Assembly: GCF_000971235.1 (NCBI RefSeq)
Contig: NZ_BBMB01000003.1
Span: 185,009 to 249,008 of the forward strand
Direction of reading: 5' to 3'
DNA length: 64,000 nt
DNA from: Demequina subtropica
GTDB taxonomy: Bacteria; Actinomycetota; Actinomycetes; Actinomycetales; Demequinaceae
The first letter of the stretch is position 1, and every line of letters starts with the position of its first letter. This document shows, piece by piece, positions 38,998 to 48,763 of the stretch. Below the pieces are notes generated by a model. That model saw only the letters and a program-made list of their open reading frames with translations, searched no databases and was not told the DNA's origin. The position numbers and the translations under genes are program-made.

Positions 38998-40136
38998 GCG
39001 TCCACCCCATCCCTCACGATGGCGGCCGCTGCGACCGCCCGTCCGTACGCCTCGTCGCGCGTCGCCGCCGACACGTTGACATGCCCCACCTTGCGGCCAG
39101 TGCGCACGCCCTTGCCGTAGAGCTGGATCCTGGCGCCCGCATCGTCCACGTCCGCGAGCGCGTCGGTGAGGCGCGTGCGCGAGCCGCCCAGCACGTTCGC
39201 CATGACGGTCCACGGCGCCGTGGGCTCGGTCGCCCCGAGCGGCAGGTCCATGACGGCGCGCAGGTGCTGCTCGAACTGGCTCGTGACCGCGCCGTCAATC
39301 GTCCAGTGACCCGAGTTGTGAGGGCGCATCGCGAGCTCGTTGACCAGCAGCCGGTCTCCCGCGAGGAACATCTCGACCGCCAGGACGCCGGTGACGTCGA
39401 GCCCCTCGGCGACCGTCCTGCCGATCTCCGCGGCCTCCTCCGAGAGCCGTGCGGACAGCTCCGGCGCAGGCGCGATCACCTCGGAGCAGACCCCGCCGCG
39501 CTGGATCGACTCGACCGTGGGCCACGCGCGCGACTCGCCGGACGGCCGCCGCGCGATGAGCACCGCGAGCTCGCGCTCGAAGGGCACCTTCTCCTCGATG
39601 AGGACGCGCGGCCCGCCATCGGCGGCCGCACGCAGCCAGTCGTCGGCCTGCGCGGGCGACGTGATGACGCGCACGCCCTTGCCGTCGTACCCGCCGCGCG
39701 CGGTCTTGAGCACGCCGTGGCCGCCGTGACGCGCGAGGAAGTCCTCGACATCCGCCTCGGTCTCGACGTGCGCCCAGGCCGGGTTGGGCAGCCCGAGCGC
39801 ATCCATGCGCGTGCGCATCTCGATCTTGTCCTGCGCGTAGAGCAGCGCGTGGAGCCCGGGCCGCGCGGGCACCCCGGCAGCCTCCGCGGCGTCGAAGACC
39901 TCGGCCGGGATGTGCTCGTGCTCCCACGTGAGGGCCGCGGGGCGCGGGTGCGCGAGCAGCCGCGCGATCGCGTCGGGGTCGGTGGGAAGGCCCACCACGG
40001 TCTCGTGGGCGGGGAGGGCGGCGGCGGCCTCGTGCGACTCGACGAGCACACGCAGCGTCAGGCCCAGCGCGGTGGCAGGAGCCGCCATCATGCGGGCGAG
40101 CTGGCCACCACCGACGACGGCGACGATCGGGATCAT
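38994..40136 (-). CDS. purK: N5-carboxyaminoimidazole ribonucleotide synthase PurK
   Basis: A 380-residue ATP-grasp enzyme that carboxylates AIR using bicarbonate. It begins '[23 protein letters not shown]', a typical PurK opening, and has the ATP-grasp region '[18 protein letters not shown]' (about 144-161), '[19 protein letters not shown]' and '[29 protein letters not shown]'. TAGTTT lies six bases upstream of the ATG with no ribosome-binding site, indicating leaderless translation; the gtrA promoter diverges only a few bases away. Confidence 0.96.
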   Translation of the reverse strand: MIPIVAVVGGGQLARMMAAPATALGLTLRVLVESHEAAAALPAHETVVGLPTDPDAIARLLAHPRPAALTWEHEHIPAEVFDAAEAAGVPARPGLHALLYAQDKIEMRTRMDALGLPNPAWAHVETEADVEDFLARHGGHGVLKTARGGYDGKGVRVITSPAQADDWLRAAADGGPRVLIEEKVPFERELAVLIARRPSGESRAWPTVESIQRGGVCSEVIAPAPELSARLSEEAAEIGRTVAEGLDVTGVLAVEMFLAGDRLLVNELAMRPHNSGHWTIDGAVTSQFEQHLRAVMDLPLGATEPTAPWTVMANVLGGSRTRLTDALADVDDAGARIQLYGKGVRTGRKVGHVNVSAATRDEAYGRAVAAAAIVRDGVDA

Positions 40137-40169
40137 GGGACAAAACTACCGGGGCTAGGCTCATCCCCC

Positions 40170-40688
40170 ATGACCGCTCTCCTCGCGTGGCTCCGGCGCC
40201 GCGCCGGCGAGCTCACGCGCTTCGGCATCGTGGGCCTCGCGGGCGTCGTGGTGAACCTCGGCGTCTTCAACCTGCTGCGCCTGGGTCCGCTCGCGCCGGA
40301 CGCCGAGGTGGCGGGCTCCGACGACCGCGTGGTCACCGCCAAGATCATCGCGACGCTCACGTCGATCGCCTTCGCGTGGGTCGCGCACCGCGAGTGGACG
40401 TACCGCGGACGGCGCCGGCATCGGCCGATGCGCGAGGCCGTGCTCTTCACGCTCGTCAACGGCGGGGCGCTCCTGGTCGAGGCCGGCACGCTCGCGGTGA
40501 GCCACCACTGGTGGGGCTTCACCTCCGCGCTCGCCGACAACATCGCGTCGCTCGTGGGCATCGGGCTCGGCACGGTGACCCGCTACGCGGGCTACGCGCT
40601 GTTCGTGTTCGACCCGCCGTCGGACGATGCGCCCGCCCCTGGCCCGTCCACGGCATCGGAGGCGCACGCGGCGCCCGACGAGCCCTGA
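40170..40688 (+). CDS. GtrA-family membrane protein
   Basis: A 172-residue protein with four transmembrane helices ('FGIVGLAGVVVNLGVFNLL', 'IIATLTSIAFAWVAHREWTY', 'FTLVNGGALLVEAGTL', 'NIASLVGIGLGTVTRYAGYALFVF') and a Pro/Ala-rich tail. GtrA proteins are thought to flip polyprenyl-linked sugars for cell-surface polysaccharide or O-antigen modification. TAGGCT lies eight bases upstream of the ATG, so the message is probably leaderless. The purK-gtrA divergence is conserved with mycobacteria. Confidence 0.87.
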   Translation: MTALLAWLRRRAGELTRFGIVGLAGVVVNLGVFNLLRLGPLAPDAEVAGSDDRVVTAKIIATLTSIAFAWVAHREWTYRGRRRHRPMREAVLFTLVNGGALLVEAGTLAVSHHWWGFTSALADNIASLVGIGLGTVTRYAGYALFVFDPPSDDAPAPGPSTASEAHAAPDEP

Positions 40689-40689
40689 G

Positions 40690-41994
40690 TCAGCGGCGCC
40701 GGCGGCGCGGCTGACGCGCGTGCGGCACGATCTGGTCGATGCCGACCATGCGCGGCACGCCCTGGAGGAAGACCGCGAACGTCGCAGGAACGCGCTGCGC
40801 GAGCTCGAGGCGGCCGCCGTCCGCCGTGACGAGGTCGCGCGCGAGGGCGAGGCCCAGACCCGTGCCGCGCCCCGACGTCACCTCGCGCTCGAAGATGCGC
40901 GAGCCCAGCTCCTCCGGCACGCCCGCGCCCTGGTCGGTGACCTCGATCACCACGGCATGGTTCTGCCCGGACTCGCGGGCCGCGACGCGCGTGGTGCCGC
41001 CGCCGTGCTTGAGCGAGTTCTCGATGAGCGTCGCGAGCACCTGGGCGAGCCCGCCGGGGGTCGCGAAGACCGTCGACTCGGTGGGCATGATGACCAGGCG
41101 GCGCCCGGCCTGCTCGAAGGCGGCGACCCACTCCTGACGCTGCTGGTCGAACACCTCGTCGAGCTGCACCAGCTCGGTGCCCGACCCGAGCGCGCGCCGA
41201 GAGCGCCCCAGGAGCTCGTCCACCACGCCGACGAGCCGCTCGACCTGCTCGAGCGACCGCTCCGCCTCCTCGCGGACCTCGTCCTGGTCCGTGAGCACGC
41301 TGATCTCCTCGAGGCGCATGCTGAGCGCCGTGAGGGGCGTGCGGAGCTGGTGCGAGGCGTCGGCGGCGAACTGACGCTCGGTCGCGAGCCGCGCGGCCAT
41401 GCGGTCCGACGATCGCGCGAGCTCCTCCGCCACCAGGTCGATCTCCTCGATGCCCGTGCTCTCGAGGCGGGGACGGACCTGCCCGGAGCCGATCTGCTCG
41501 GCGGACGCGGCGAGGTACACGAGCGGCGCGGACAGCCGGTTCGCCTGCCAGATCGCCATCGCGGCACCGGCCACGATCGCGACCGTGCCGCTCGCGAGCA
41601 CCAGGCCCACGATGCGCGCGGCCTGCCAGAAGACGTCCCACCACGAGATGTAGACGTAGACGATCACGCCCGAGTCGGTCACGTAGTTCGCGGTGTACGC
41701 GGGCGAGGGCTCCTCCCCCGCGGACAGCTGGGTGCCGTCCGGCAGGACCACCCGCATGTACTCGGGCGCCCCGGGGCTGTTCGAGACGTAGGACGCGACG
41801 TTGCCCTCGGAGATCGCCTCACCGGACTGGTAGCGCAGCTCGAGCGCCTTGGCCGCGGTGGTGGCGCGCTGCTCGAGGCTGCGCACCGCGTCGTCGCGCA
41901 TGATCTGCGCCGCGGCGACCGCGAGCGGGATGCCCAGCATGACGACCGCGACCGCCAGGGCGGAGAACGTCGCGGCGAGGACGCGCCGGCGCAC
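40690..41994 (-). CDS. Two-component sensor histidine kinase
   Basis: A 434-residue kinase with a first transmembrane helix (about 9-30), an extracytoplasmic sensor of about 100 residues, a second helix (about 130-150), HAMP (about 155-205), HisKA with 'FAADASHQLRTPLTAL' (His about 221), and HATPase with 'LATLIENSLKHGG', 'DQGAGVPEELG' and 'GRGTGLGLALAR'. The GTG start lies eight bases past the regulator's stop, and GAGGGGA serves as its ribosome-binding site. Its signal is unknown. It forms an operon with the upstream regulator and converges with gtrA, one base separating the stops. Confidence 0.9.
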   Translation of the reverse strand: MRRRVLAATFSALAVAVVMLGIPLAVAAAQIMRDDAVRSLEQRATTAAKALELRYQSGEAISEGNVASYVSNSPGAPEYMRVVLPDGTQLSAGEEPSPAYTANYVTDSGVIVYVYISWWDVFWQAARIVGLVLASGTVAIVAGAAMAIWQANRLSAPLVYLAASAEQIGSGQVRPRLESTGIEEIDLVAEELARSSDRMAARLATERQFAADASHQLRTPLTALSMRLEEISVLTDQDEVREEAERSLEQVERLVGVVDELLGRSRRALGSGTELVQLDEVFDQQRQEWVAAFEQAGRRLVIMPTESTVFATPGGLAQVLATLIENSLKHGGGTTRVAARESGQNHAVVIEVTDQGAGVPEELGSRIFEREVTSGRGTGLGLALARDLVTADGGRLELAQRVPATFAVFLQGVPRMVGIDQIVPHARQPRRRRR

Positions 41995-42002
41995 GGGTCC
42001 CC

Positions 42003-42680
42003 TCAGTCGCCGGTCTCGAAGCGGAAGCCCATCCCGCGCACCGTCGTGATGAAGTGCGGGTGCGAGGCGTCGTCGCCGAGCTTGCGGCGCAGCCACGACA
42101 CGTGCATGTCGAGGGTCTTCGACGGCGCACCCGGGTCCGCCGACCACACCTCGCGCATGAGCGAGTCGCGCGACACCACGGAGCCCGCGTTGGAGACGAG
42201 CACCTGCAGCAGGTCGAACTCCTTGCCGCTGAGCTGCAGCTCCGTGCCGTCGAGGTACGCACGGTGGCCGGCGACGTCGATGCGGACGCCCCCGGCCTCG
42301 ATGTCCCCGCCCGCCTCAGATCCTGTGCGGCGGCGCAGCAGCGCGCGCACGCGGGCGAGCAGCTCGGCGAGCCGGAACGGCTTGGTGACGTAGTCGTCTG
42401 CGCCGGCGTCGAGGCCGACCACCAGGTCGACCTCGTCGGCGCGCGCCGTGAGCATGAGGATCGGGACCTGAAGGCCCTTGTCGCGGATGCGACGGGCCAC
42501 GTCCACGCCGTCGATGTCGGGAAGGCCCAGGTCAAGGATCACCAGGTCCGCGTCATCGGATGCCCCGACCCCGCCGAGGCCCGTACCGTGCCATTCGACG
42601 TCGTACCCTTCCCGGCCCAAAGCACGGGTCAAGGGTTCTGAAATGGTCGGGTCATCTTCGACCAAAACAATTCGCGTCAT
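42003..42680 (-). CDS. OmpR-family response regulator
   Basis: A 225-residue regulator with a receiver domain ('IVLVEDDPTIS', phospho-acceptor D50 in 'LVILDLGLPDIDG', 'TKPF' at about 103) and a winged-helix domain ending 'FITTVRGMGFRFETGD'. It is paired with the adjacent kinase. Its ATG is preceded six bases away by TACTGT and there is no ribosome-binding site, so it is probably leaderless. I cannot assign a regulon. It resembles but is distinct from MtrA. Confidence 0.93.
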   Translation of the reverse strand: MTRIVLVEDDPTISEPLTRALGREGYDVEWHGTGLGGVGASDDADLVILDLGLPDIDGVDVARRIRDKGLQVPILMLTARADEVDLVVGLDAGADDYVTKPFRLAELLARVRALLRRRTGSEAGGDIEAGGVRIDVAGHRAYLDGTELQLSGKEFDLLQVLVSNAGSVVSRDSLMREVWSADPGAPSKTLDMHVSWLRRKLGDDASHPHFITTVRGMGFRFETGD

Positions 42681-42773
42681 GACGACACAGTACCCGTGCC
42701 CCCGGACTTTGCAACGACCCCATGCGGTCGTGCCCGCAGGCCGCCGCCATGCCCACCGATACGCTGGGTGGCC

Positions 42774-44897
42774 GTGACGCTGCCCGCTCCGCCCTCGGCA
42801 CCCGACCTCCGCCACGATCGCGCCGCGGCGCGCCTCGTCGCGGCCCCCGAGCGCATCCTGCTCGTGCTCGTGGTCCTCGCGCTCGCCGCCGGCCTGTGGG
42901 CGAGCGTCGGGATGCATACCCCCTGGACCGTGCTGCCCACCGCCGCCGTCGGGATCGCCCTCACGTGGCGCATCGTCCCCATGCCCGTCCGGGTCACCGC
43001 GGCGGAGCGCAGAGGCGCCCTCATCGCCGTCGTCGGCTCGGGCGCCTGGGCCATCGCGGCCGCGGTGCTGTACGCCGAGTACCTCATCGTGGTGCGGGAT
43101 CCCGGCTTCCTCACGCTCGCGGGGCTGTGGCTGGTCGACCACCCGAGCTCGGACATCCCGGCGGCCGGCGCGATCGAGGCGGCGAGCGTGGACCGCTCGG
43201 CGCTCGCCGACGCGTCGCAGGCGTGGAACCTGCGCGACGACCAGGTCCAGCCGCAGGGCGCTCGCCTCCTGTCGGCGCTCATCGCGGTGGGCGGCTGGAT
43301 CGCGGGCGACCGCGGCGTCCTCATCGCCAACTGCCTCGTCGGCGCGGTCGGCGTGCTGGCCGTCTACGTGCTGGCGCGGCGCATGCTCGGCCCGCTGGCG
43401 TCGCTCGCACCCGCCGAGGCCGTCGCGCTGTCCGTGTCGCACATCGGCCTGTCCCGCGCCGCGTACACCGAGCCGCTCACGCTCGTGCTCGTGCTCGCCG
43501 CCGCGGTGTGGCTGTGGCGCGGCGTCGAGGAGCGCGACGGGCGCGCGCTCGCGCTCGGCGCCGTCACCGCGGGCGCGACGTCGTTCATCCGCATCGACGG
43601 GGCGGCCTTCGCCGCGGGCCTGCTCGCGGCCACCGTGCTCGCCCTCGCGCTGTCGGAGGGGTCGCGGGCGCGGCGCATCGGCGCGGCGCTCGGCGTCCTC
43701 GCGCTCCAGGGCGCGGTGCTGTACTCCGGCTACGCCGCCCTGTGGCGCTGGAGCGAGGGCTACGCCGACAGGCTCGCCGACCAGGCTGTCATGCTCATGC
43801 TGGGCTACGGCGTGCTGACGCTCGCGCTCGCCCTGTGGGTGCTGAGCTGGCTCGGCGGGGGCGACGGCGTCGCGACGGGCGCGCGGGACATGCTGGGCCG
43901 GCGCGGGGCGATCGGCGCGGGGATCGCGGTCTCGGGGCTCCTCCTGGTGCTCGCCTCGCGGCCGCTGTGGATGACCGCCCATCGCGGCACCGACAACTCC
44001 GTCGACGAGTTCACCAACGGCGTGGTCGAGTCCTTCCAGCGCGCGCAGGGCATGACGATCGACCCGACCCGCACCTACGCCGAGCACACGGTCGCGTGGG
44101 TGAGCTACTACCTCACCTGGCCCATCGTCCTGCTCGGCATCCTGGGATTCGGCCTCGCGACCACGTGGATGATCCGGAAGCGCCCCACGTGGGCGCTGCT
44201 GCTCGGCGCGACGCTGCCCACCTCGCTCCTGTACTTCTGGAACCCCGAGGTGGTCCCCGACCAGCTGTGGGCCTTCCGCCGCTTCGAGCCCGCGACGCTC
44301 CCGGGCTTCGCGATCGCGGCCGCGGTGGCCGCATGGTGGCTGCTGGGCCGCGTGCGGAGCGCGTGGCGCCTGCGGGCGCACCGCATCACCGCGGGCGCGT
44401 TCGTGGTCCTGCCGCTCACCACGTGGGTGTCCATCTCCCCTGGCGACGACCTCCCGATCTCCGCCGCGACCCCCGTGTTCGTGCGCGAGATGGGCGGGGC
44501 CTACGGCCAGCTCACCGCGCTGTGCGACGTCGCCCCCGACCGGCCGATCATCCTCGCGGGCACCTCCTCGCACTTCGGCTCGCTCCGCGTCATGTGCGAC
44601 GAGCCCACCGTGCTCGCGCTCGGGGCGCTCGACCCCGACCAGCTGGCGACGATGGCGGAGTCGTGGGAGGCCGCGCCCGTGGTGCTCACGCGCGATCCGT
44701 CGTGGTTCGAATGGACCGAGGCCCCCGGCGTCGTGGTGGCCTCGACCGTCGAGCAGGCCGGCTACACGCTGCAGTCCATCCCGCGCACCTACTTCGTGCG
44801 CGACTACCAGTGGTACGCCGGCATCGTCGGGGACGACGGCGTGCTGGAACCGGTCGCGACCGCCGGCGAGACCGCCTCCGAGGTCACCAACCCCTGA
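42774..44897 (+). CDS. Multi-span membrane protein, glycosyltransferase 39/C-like
   Basis: A 707-residue integral membrane protein with about 10-12 helices in the first 560 residues, followed by an extracytoplasmic domain of about 150 residues. 'WVLSWLGGGD', the Arg/Asp-rich loop 'NLRDDQVQPQGARLLSALIA' after the second helices and 'SVSHIGLSRAAYTEPLTLVL' suggest a GT-C polyprenyl-phosphate-sugar glycosyltransferase, but I cannot place it in a named family. GTG 42774 follows TACGCT by eight bases and may be leaderless; GTG 42768 is an alternative. It diverges from the two-component operon. Confidence 0.75.
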   Translation: MTLPAPPSAPDLRHDRAAARLVAAPERILLVLVVLALAAGLWASVGMHTPWTVLPTAAVGIALTWRIVPMPVRVTAAERRGALIAVVGSGAWAIAAAVLYAEYLIVVRDPGFLTLAGLWLVDHPSSDIPAAGAIEAASVDRSALADASQAWNLRDDQVQPQGARLLSALIAVGGWIAGDRGVLIANCLVGAVGVLAVYVLARRMLGPLASLAPAEAVALSVSHIGLSRAAYTEPLTLVLVLAAAVWLWRGVEERDGRALALGAVTAGATSFIRIDGAAFAAGLLAATVLALALSEGSRARRIGAALGVLALQGAVLYSGYAALWRWSEGYADRLADQAVMLMLGYGVLTLALALWVLSWLGGGDGVATGARDMLGRRGAIGAGIAVSGLLLVLASRPLWMTAHRGTDNSVDEFTNGVVESFQRAQGMTIDPTRTYAEHTVAWVSYYLTWPIVLLGILGFGLATTWMIRKRPTWALLLGATLPTSLLYFWNPEVVPDQLWAFRRFEPATLPGFAIAAAVAAWWLLGRVRSAWRLRAHRITAGAFVVLPLTTWVSISPGDDLPISAATPVFVREMGGAYGQLTALCDVAPDRPIILAGTSSHFGSLRVMCDEPTVLALGALDPDQLATMAESWEAAPVVLTRDPSWFEWTEAPGVVVASTVEQAGYTLQSIPRTYFVRDYQWYAGIVGDDGVLEPVATAGETASEVTNP

Positions 44898-44969
44898 CGC
44901 CGCCCCGCGCGTCCACAGGCCGCGCGACGCTCCCTCGCGGACGATGCGCGGGCGGGCTTGCCTGGCGCC

Positions 44970-47861
44970 ATGGACGTGACCATCGAGGGAGCCGGCGACG
45001 TCGAGGTGGATCCGGGCACCCCGCTCGCCGAGGTGCTGAGGATCACCCGCGCGCCGGCGGCCGTCTGGTGCGGCGGGACCCGGCTCGACCCCGGGCATCG
45101 TGCGGGCGTGGCGCCGCTCGTGCACGGGGCGCTGCTGCGCGCGGTGCCGGGGCCGTCCACCACACCGCCGGCCGGACCGCACCTCGAGGTGGTCGCGGGT
45201 CCAGATGCGGGGGGCCGGCTCGAGGTGACCCGCGCCACGGCGGTGGTGGGCCGCGAGGGCGCGTTCGCGCTCGCGGATCCCCGCCTGAGCCGCCGGCACC
45301 TCTCGCTCGACTCGCACGGGCGCGTGCGCGACCTCGGCTCGCGCAACGGCACCGTGCTGGTCCGCGGCGCGCGGCGCCGGCGGCTCGGACGGGTGGGCCG
45401 CCGCCTGAGGGCGGGCGACCTGGTGCTCGCGGGCGGCACCGCGCTGCGCTGGATCGACCCGGGGCACGATGCCGGCGAGACCCCGCGCCCGCACGCGGCC
45501 GGCGCGCGTCACGCACCGCTGCTCATGGGCCTGCTCGGCGGCACGGCGGGGGCGCTCGCCCTCGCGGTCGCCACCGGGCGGTGGGAGCTCGCGGCGGTCG
45601 CGCTCGCGGCGCCGATCGCGCTCGCCGGCGCCGCCGGGGTCCGGGGTCGCACGCCGCGGGTCCCGGAACCCGTGGGGGCCGAGGCGCTCGCGGACCTCCC
45701 GCTCCCGATCGCGATCCGCGGCACGGCTCATCGCGCGCGTGGCGCCGCACGGGCGCTCGCGCTGGCCCGCGGGGCCGCGCTGCCTGCCCGCCTCGACGAG
45801 CCCTGGATGCGGTGGATGGGCCCGCGCCTGGCCGAGGGCGCGGTCACCGTGCGACCCCCGGGCGGCACGCCGCCGTCCGAGGCGCGCAGCGTGATCGACG
45901 TCGACGCGGGGACCCTGACGGTCGACGGCCGCGAGCACGCATGGCTCGCGAGCATCGTGTCGCCCGAGACCGCGGACGTGGGCGCGCGCGCACGATGCGT
46001 GGGGCAGGAGGAGGCGCTGCCGCGCGTGGTGCGCTGGGCGGAGCTCGGCGCCGTGCCCACGGCGGGCACGCGGTTCGCGACGCCCCTGGGCCGCGGGCCC
46101 GGCGGGCCCGTCATCCTCGACCTCGACCGGGACGGCCCTCACGCGCTCGTGGCCGGCACCACAGGTGCGGGCAAGTCGGCGCTGCTCGAGACCCTGGTCG
46201 CGGGGCTCGCGCACGGGCACGGGCCCGACCGGCTCGCCGTCGCGCTCATCGACCTCAAGGGCGGTGCCGGCCTCGGGGCGTGCGCGGCGCTGCCGCATGC
46301 GTGCGGGCTGCTCACCGACCTCGAGCCGGCGTCCGCGCGGCGCGCGCTGCTCGGCCTCGCGCACGAGCTGCGTCAGCGCAAGGCGGCGCTCGCGCGGGTC
46401 GGGTACGCGTCGTGGGCGCAGTGGGTCGCGGACGGCGCAGGCGCCTCTGCGGACCGACCTCCGCCGCGGCTGCTCGTCGTGGTCGACGAGTTCCAGGAGC
46501 TCGGAGCGATGGACCCGGGGTTCCTCCCTGAGCTCGCGCGCCTCGCGGCCCAAGGCCGCTCGCTCGGCATGCACCTGGTGCTCGCGACCCAGCGTCCCGC
46601 AGGCGTGGTGACCCCGGCGATCCGCGCCAACGTGGCGACCGTGATCGCGCTACGCACCGCGAACGCGGCCGAGTCGCAGGACCTCGTGGGCGATGCGGGC
46701 GCCGCGGCGCTGCCGGCGTCCGCCCCCGGACGCGCCGTGGTGGTCACCCCGCACGTCCGGGTCACCATGCAGACGGCGCTTCCCCTCGCGCAGGCTCGCC
46801 CACCCGCGCGGCCCCGCGCCCGTCCGGCGGCGGCGGGTCCGAGCCTCGTCGATGCCGCCGCGAGCCGATGGGCCGGCTCCGAGGCGCCCCGTCGGCTATG
46901 GCTCGACCCTCTCGGCGCGACGGAGCGGCCCACCCCCGGGTCGTTCGGGTGGATCGACCGCCCGGCCGAGCGCGCCCGGGAGCCTTTGCGATGGGACCCG
47001 GCCTCAGGACCGCTCGTGGTGATCGGTCCGCGCGGCTCCGGCCGCTCGGCCACCCTCGGGGCGGTGGCGGCGACCCTGCCCGGGGCCGTGAGCCTCCCGA
47101 CCGACCCCCGGGAGGCGGCGCGCACGCTCGCGCTCGCCTCCGACGCCGGGATCCCCGCGCTGCTCATCGACGATGCGGAACGCGCGTGCGAGCAGCTCGA
47201 GCCGTGGATGCGCGGTGCACGCGAGGCGCTCGAGTCCCTCGCGCGCACCGTCCCGCTGGGCCTCGCGGGAGGACCCGGATGGGGCGCGCGGTGGGCGTCG
47301 CGCGCGGGCCTCGCCGTGGTGCTCACGGGGCTCGATCGGGTGGAGCAGGTCCTGTGGGGCGTGCCGCCGCCGCTCGTGTCGCTCGTCCCCACGCCCGGCC
47401 GAGGCGTCGCGATCACGGCCCGAGGCGCGGGCGAGTGCCGCATCGGCCCTCCCGACGAGGCCCCGGGCCGCGTGCTGGTCCGTCCCCTCGAGTGCGGCGC
47501 GGGCCTTCCCGCCGCGGCGATCGGGGTCATCGGCGACCAGGCACGCCCGTGGTTCCCGGGGCCGGGGCGCGTGGTCGTGGTGGGCTACCCGGGCGCCGCG
47601 CGCGAGGCCATGGCCGACGCGCTGCGCGGCGCCGGCGCGGCCGCCTCGGTGGGCGCGCACGCGGATCCGGCCGCCCCTGCCGAGGTGGTGCTCTCGCCCA
47701 CGCCGTCGCGGCTCCGCGAGCTCGGGGTGCATGCGCCGCCCGGGATCGCGGACCCGGCGCCCGCGGACGGGCGCGTCGCGGTCCGGACCGGGACGGTGTG
47801 GGAGGCCGCGCAGCTCAGGCCGGGTGCGGCACGCGGCTCAGGCGTCGGCGGCGGGCCGTAG
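44970..47861 (+). CDS. FHA- and FtsK/SpoIIIE-domain ATPase (EssC/EccC-like)
   Basis: A 963-residue protein. The N-terminus has two FHA-type beta domains (about 1-60 and 75-160, with 'VVGREG', 'LSRRHLSL' and 'DLGSRNGTVL'), then two transmembrane helices (about 182-215) and an FtsK/SpoIIIE ATPase with Walker A 'GTTGAGKS' at residues 396-403 (K402) and Walker B 'VVVDEF' with D506 and E507. A second nucleotide-binding domain is degenerate ('GPRGSGRSATL', Arg for the catalytic Lys, about residue 690). This is the layout of type VII secretion motors, yet no WXG100, EccB, EccD or mycosin gene is nearby. It overlaps the next minus-strand gene by 24 bp. An alternative is a solitary DNA-pumping ATPase. 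Confidence 0.82.
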   Translation: MDVTIEGAGDVEVDPGTPLAEVLRITRAPAAVWCGGTRLDPGHRAGVAPLVHGALLRAVPGPSTTPPAGPHLEVVAGPDAGGRLEVTRATAVVGREGAFALADPRLSRRHLSLDSHGRVRDLGSRNGTVLVRGARRRRLGRVGRRLRAGDLVLAGGTALRWIDPGHDAGETPRPHAAGARHAPLLMGLLGGTAGALALAVATGRWELAAVALAAPIALAGAAGVRGRTPRVPEPVGAEALADLPLPIAIRGTAHRARGAARALALARGAALPARLDEPWMRWMGPRLAEGAVTVRPPGGTPPSEARSVIDVDAGTLTVDGREHAWLASIVSPETADVGARARCVGQEEALPRVVRWAELGAVPTAGTRFATPLGRGPGGPVILDLDRDGPHALVAGTTGAGKSALLETLVAGLAHGHGPDRLAVALIDLKGGAGLGACAALPHACGLLTDLEPASARRALLGLAHELRQRKAALARVGYASWAQWVADGAGASADRPPPRLLVVVDEFQELGAMDPGFLPELARLAAQGRSLGMHLVLATQRPAGVVTPAIRANVATVIALRTANAAESQDLVGDAGAAALPASAPGRAVVVTPHVRVTMQTALPLAQARPPARPRARPAAAGPSLVDAAASRWAGSEAPRRLWLDPLGATERPTPGSFGWIDRPAERAREPLRWDPASGPLVVIGPRGSGRSATLGAVAATLPGAVSLPTDPREAARTLALASDAGIPALLIDDAERACEQLEPWMRGAREALESLARTVPLGLAGGPGWGARWASRAGLAVVLTGLDRVEQVLWGVPPPLVSLVPTPGRGVAITARGAGECRIGPPDEAPGRVLVRPLECGAGLPAAAIGVIGDQARPWFPGPGRVVVVGYPGAAREAMADALRGAGAAASVGAHADPAAPAEVVLSPTPSRLRELGVHAPPGIADPAPADGRVAVRTGTVWEAAQLRPGAARGSGVGGGP

Positions 47862-48284
47862 CGCGTCGCGCCCTCCGATGAGGACGGCGATCCCGATCCC
47901 CGCGCCCGCGACGGCGAGCACGATGCCGTAGGCGGGTCGCACCCCGGTGAGGTTGATGCCCGCGAGCGTGAGCAGCGCCTGCCACGTGAGCGCGGCGGAC
48001 ACGGACCACCGGGCACCACGATCGAAGGCTCGCGCCACCATGAGCAGCCCGGCCGCGACGAGGAGGTAGAAGGCGGAGAGCCCGACCGCGAAGGCGGGCT
48101 CGGGCAGGGAGAGCGCGTGGATGCCGTAGGCTCCTCCGTAGACGCCCAGGCCGAGCGCCTCGACAGCGATGCCGAGAGCAGCCGCACGGCGCCAGCGGCC
48201 CGAAGGGGCCTCTTGCGGCAGGGACTTCGGCCCCTTGCGCCGCACCGCCTCGTCGTGGCCTTCGGCCCCTGTGAGCGAGTCCAC
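47838..48284 (-). CDS. Hypothetical four-helix membrane protein
   Basis: A 148-residue protein with a charged 30-residue N-terminus and four transmembrane helices ('ALGIAVEALGLGVYGGAYG', 'AVGLSAFYLLVAAGLLMVA', 'SAALTWQALLTLAGI', 'AYGIVLAVAGAGIGIAVLIGG'). I do not recognise a specific family. GTG 48284 is favoured because AGAGGTG lies six bases upstream; an ATG seven codons earlier (MFQEVFS) is the alternative. The upstream 60 bp are unusually AT-rich and probably hold the promoter. It is divergent from whiB1. Confidence 0.68.
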   Translation of the reverse strand: MDSLTGAEGHDEAVRRKGPKSLPQEAPSGRWRRAAALGIAVEALGLGVYGGAYGIHALSLPEPAFAVGLSAFYLLVAAGLLMVARAFDRGARWSVSAALTWQALLTLAGINLTGVRPAYGIVLAVAGAGIGIAVLIGGRDALRPAADA

Positions 48285-48422
48285 AGAAAACACCTCTTGA
48301 AACATTCTCGTTACTTGTGCGAATCTTAATGAAGTCGAAACGCGACGGCGCGACGAAACCCCTTTGAAACCCCTCGGGCTACGTCGCGCCATGCTATCCC
48401 CGCTATCCCCCTAGGAGACCCC

Positions 48423-48677
48423 ATGGATTGGCGCAGCAGCGCAGCATGCCTCGAAGTAGACGACCCCGAGCTCTTCTTCCCGGTCGGCAACACCGGCCCC
48501 GCCCTGAGCCAGATCGAGCGCGCGAAGGCCGTCTGCGGCCGATGCACCGTGCGTGACACCTGCCTGCAGTGGGCGATGGAGCACAACCAGGACTCCGGTG
48601 TCTGGGGCGGTCTGTCCGAGGACGAGCGCCGCTCGCTCAAGCGCCGCGCCGCCCGCGCGCGCCGCGCCGCCAAGTAG
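48423..48677 (+). CDS. whiB1: WhiB1-type iron-sulfur regulator
   Basis: An 84-residue WhiB protein, the same length as mycobacterial WhiB1. It has 'MDWRSSAACLEVDDPELFFPVG', cluster cysteines at Cys9, Cys37, Cys40 and Cys46 ('AVCGRCTVRDTC'), the 'SGVWGGLSEDERRSLKRR' helix and a basic end. WhiB1 is an essential NO-responsive transcription factor that partners with the housekeeping sigma factor. Its position beside pdtaS matches Rv3219/Rv3220c. It is followed by a strong terminator. The ATG is preceded by AGGAGA seven bases upstream. Confidence 0.95.
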   Translation: MDWRSSAACLEVDDPELFFPVGNTGPALSQIERAKAVCGRCTVRDTCLQWAMEHNQDSGVWGGLSEDERRSLKRRAARARRAAK

Positions 48678-48702
48678 GCCTGCGGCGGCATCGCCGCCAC
48701 CC

Positions 48703-48738
48703 CGAAGCCCCGCCCGGCCCCGCCGCGGCGGGGCTTCG
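48703..48738 (+). terminator. Terminator after whiB1
   Basis: Arms CGAAGCCCCGCC (48703-48714) and GGCGGGGCTTCG (48727-48738) form a perfect 12-bp stem around a 12-base GC-rich loop, 26 bp after the whiB1 stop. Confidence 0.8.
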
Positions 48739-48763
48739 CGCATCCCGGCTGCCCACCCCCGCC

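Noticed and set aside
44970..47861. A complete type VII secretion locus.
   Set aside because: Only the motor-like ATPase is present. No WXG100, EccB, EccD, EccE or mycosin genes occur in the window.
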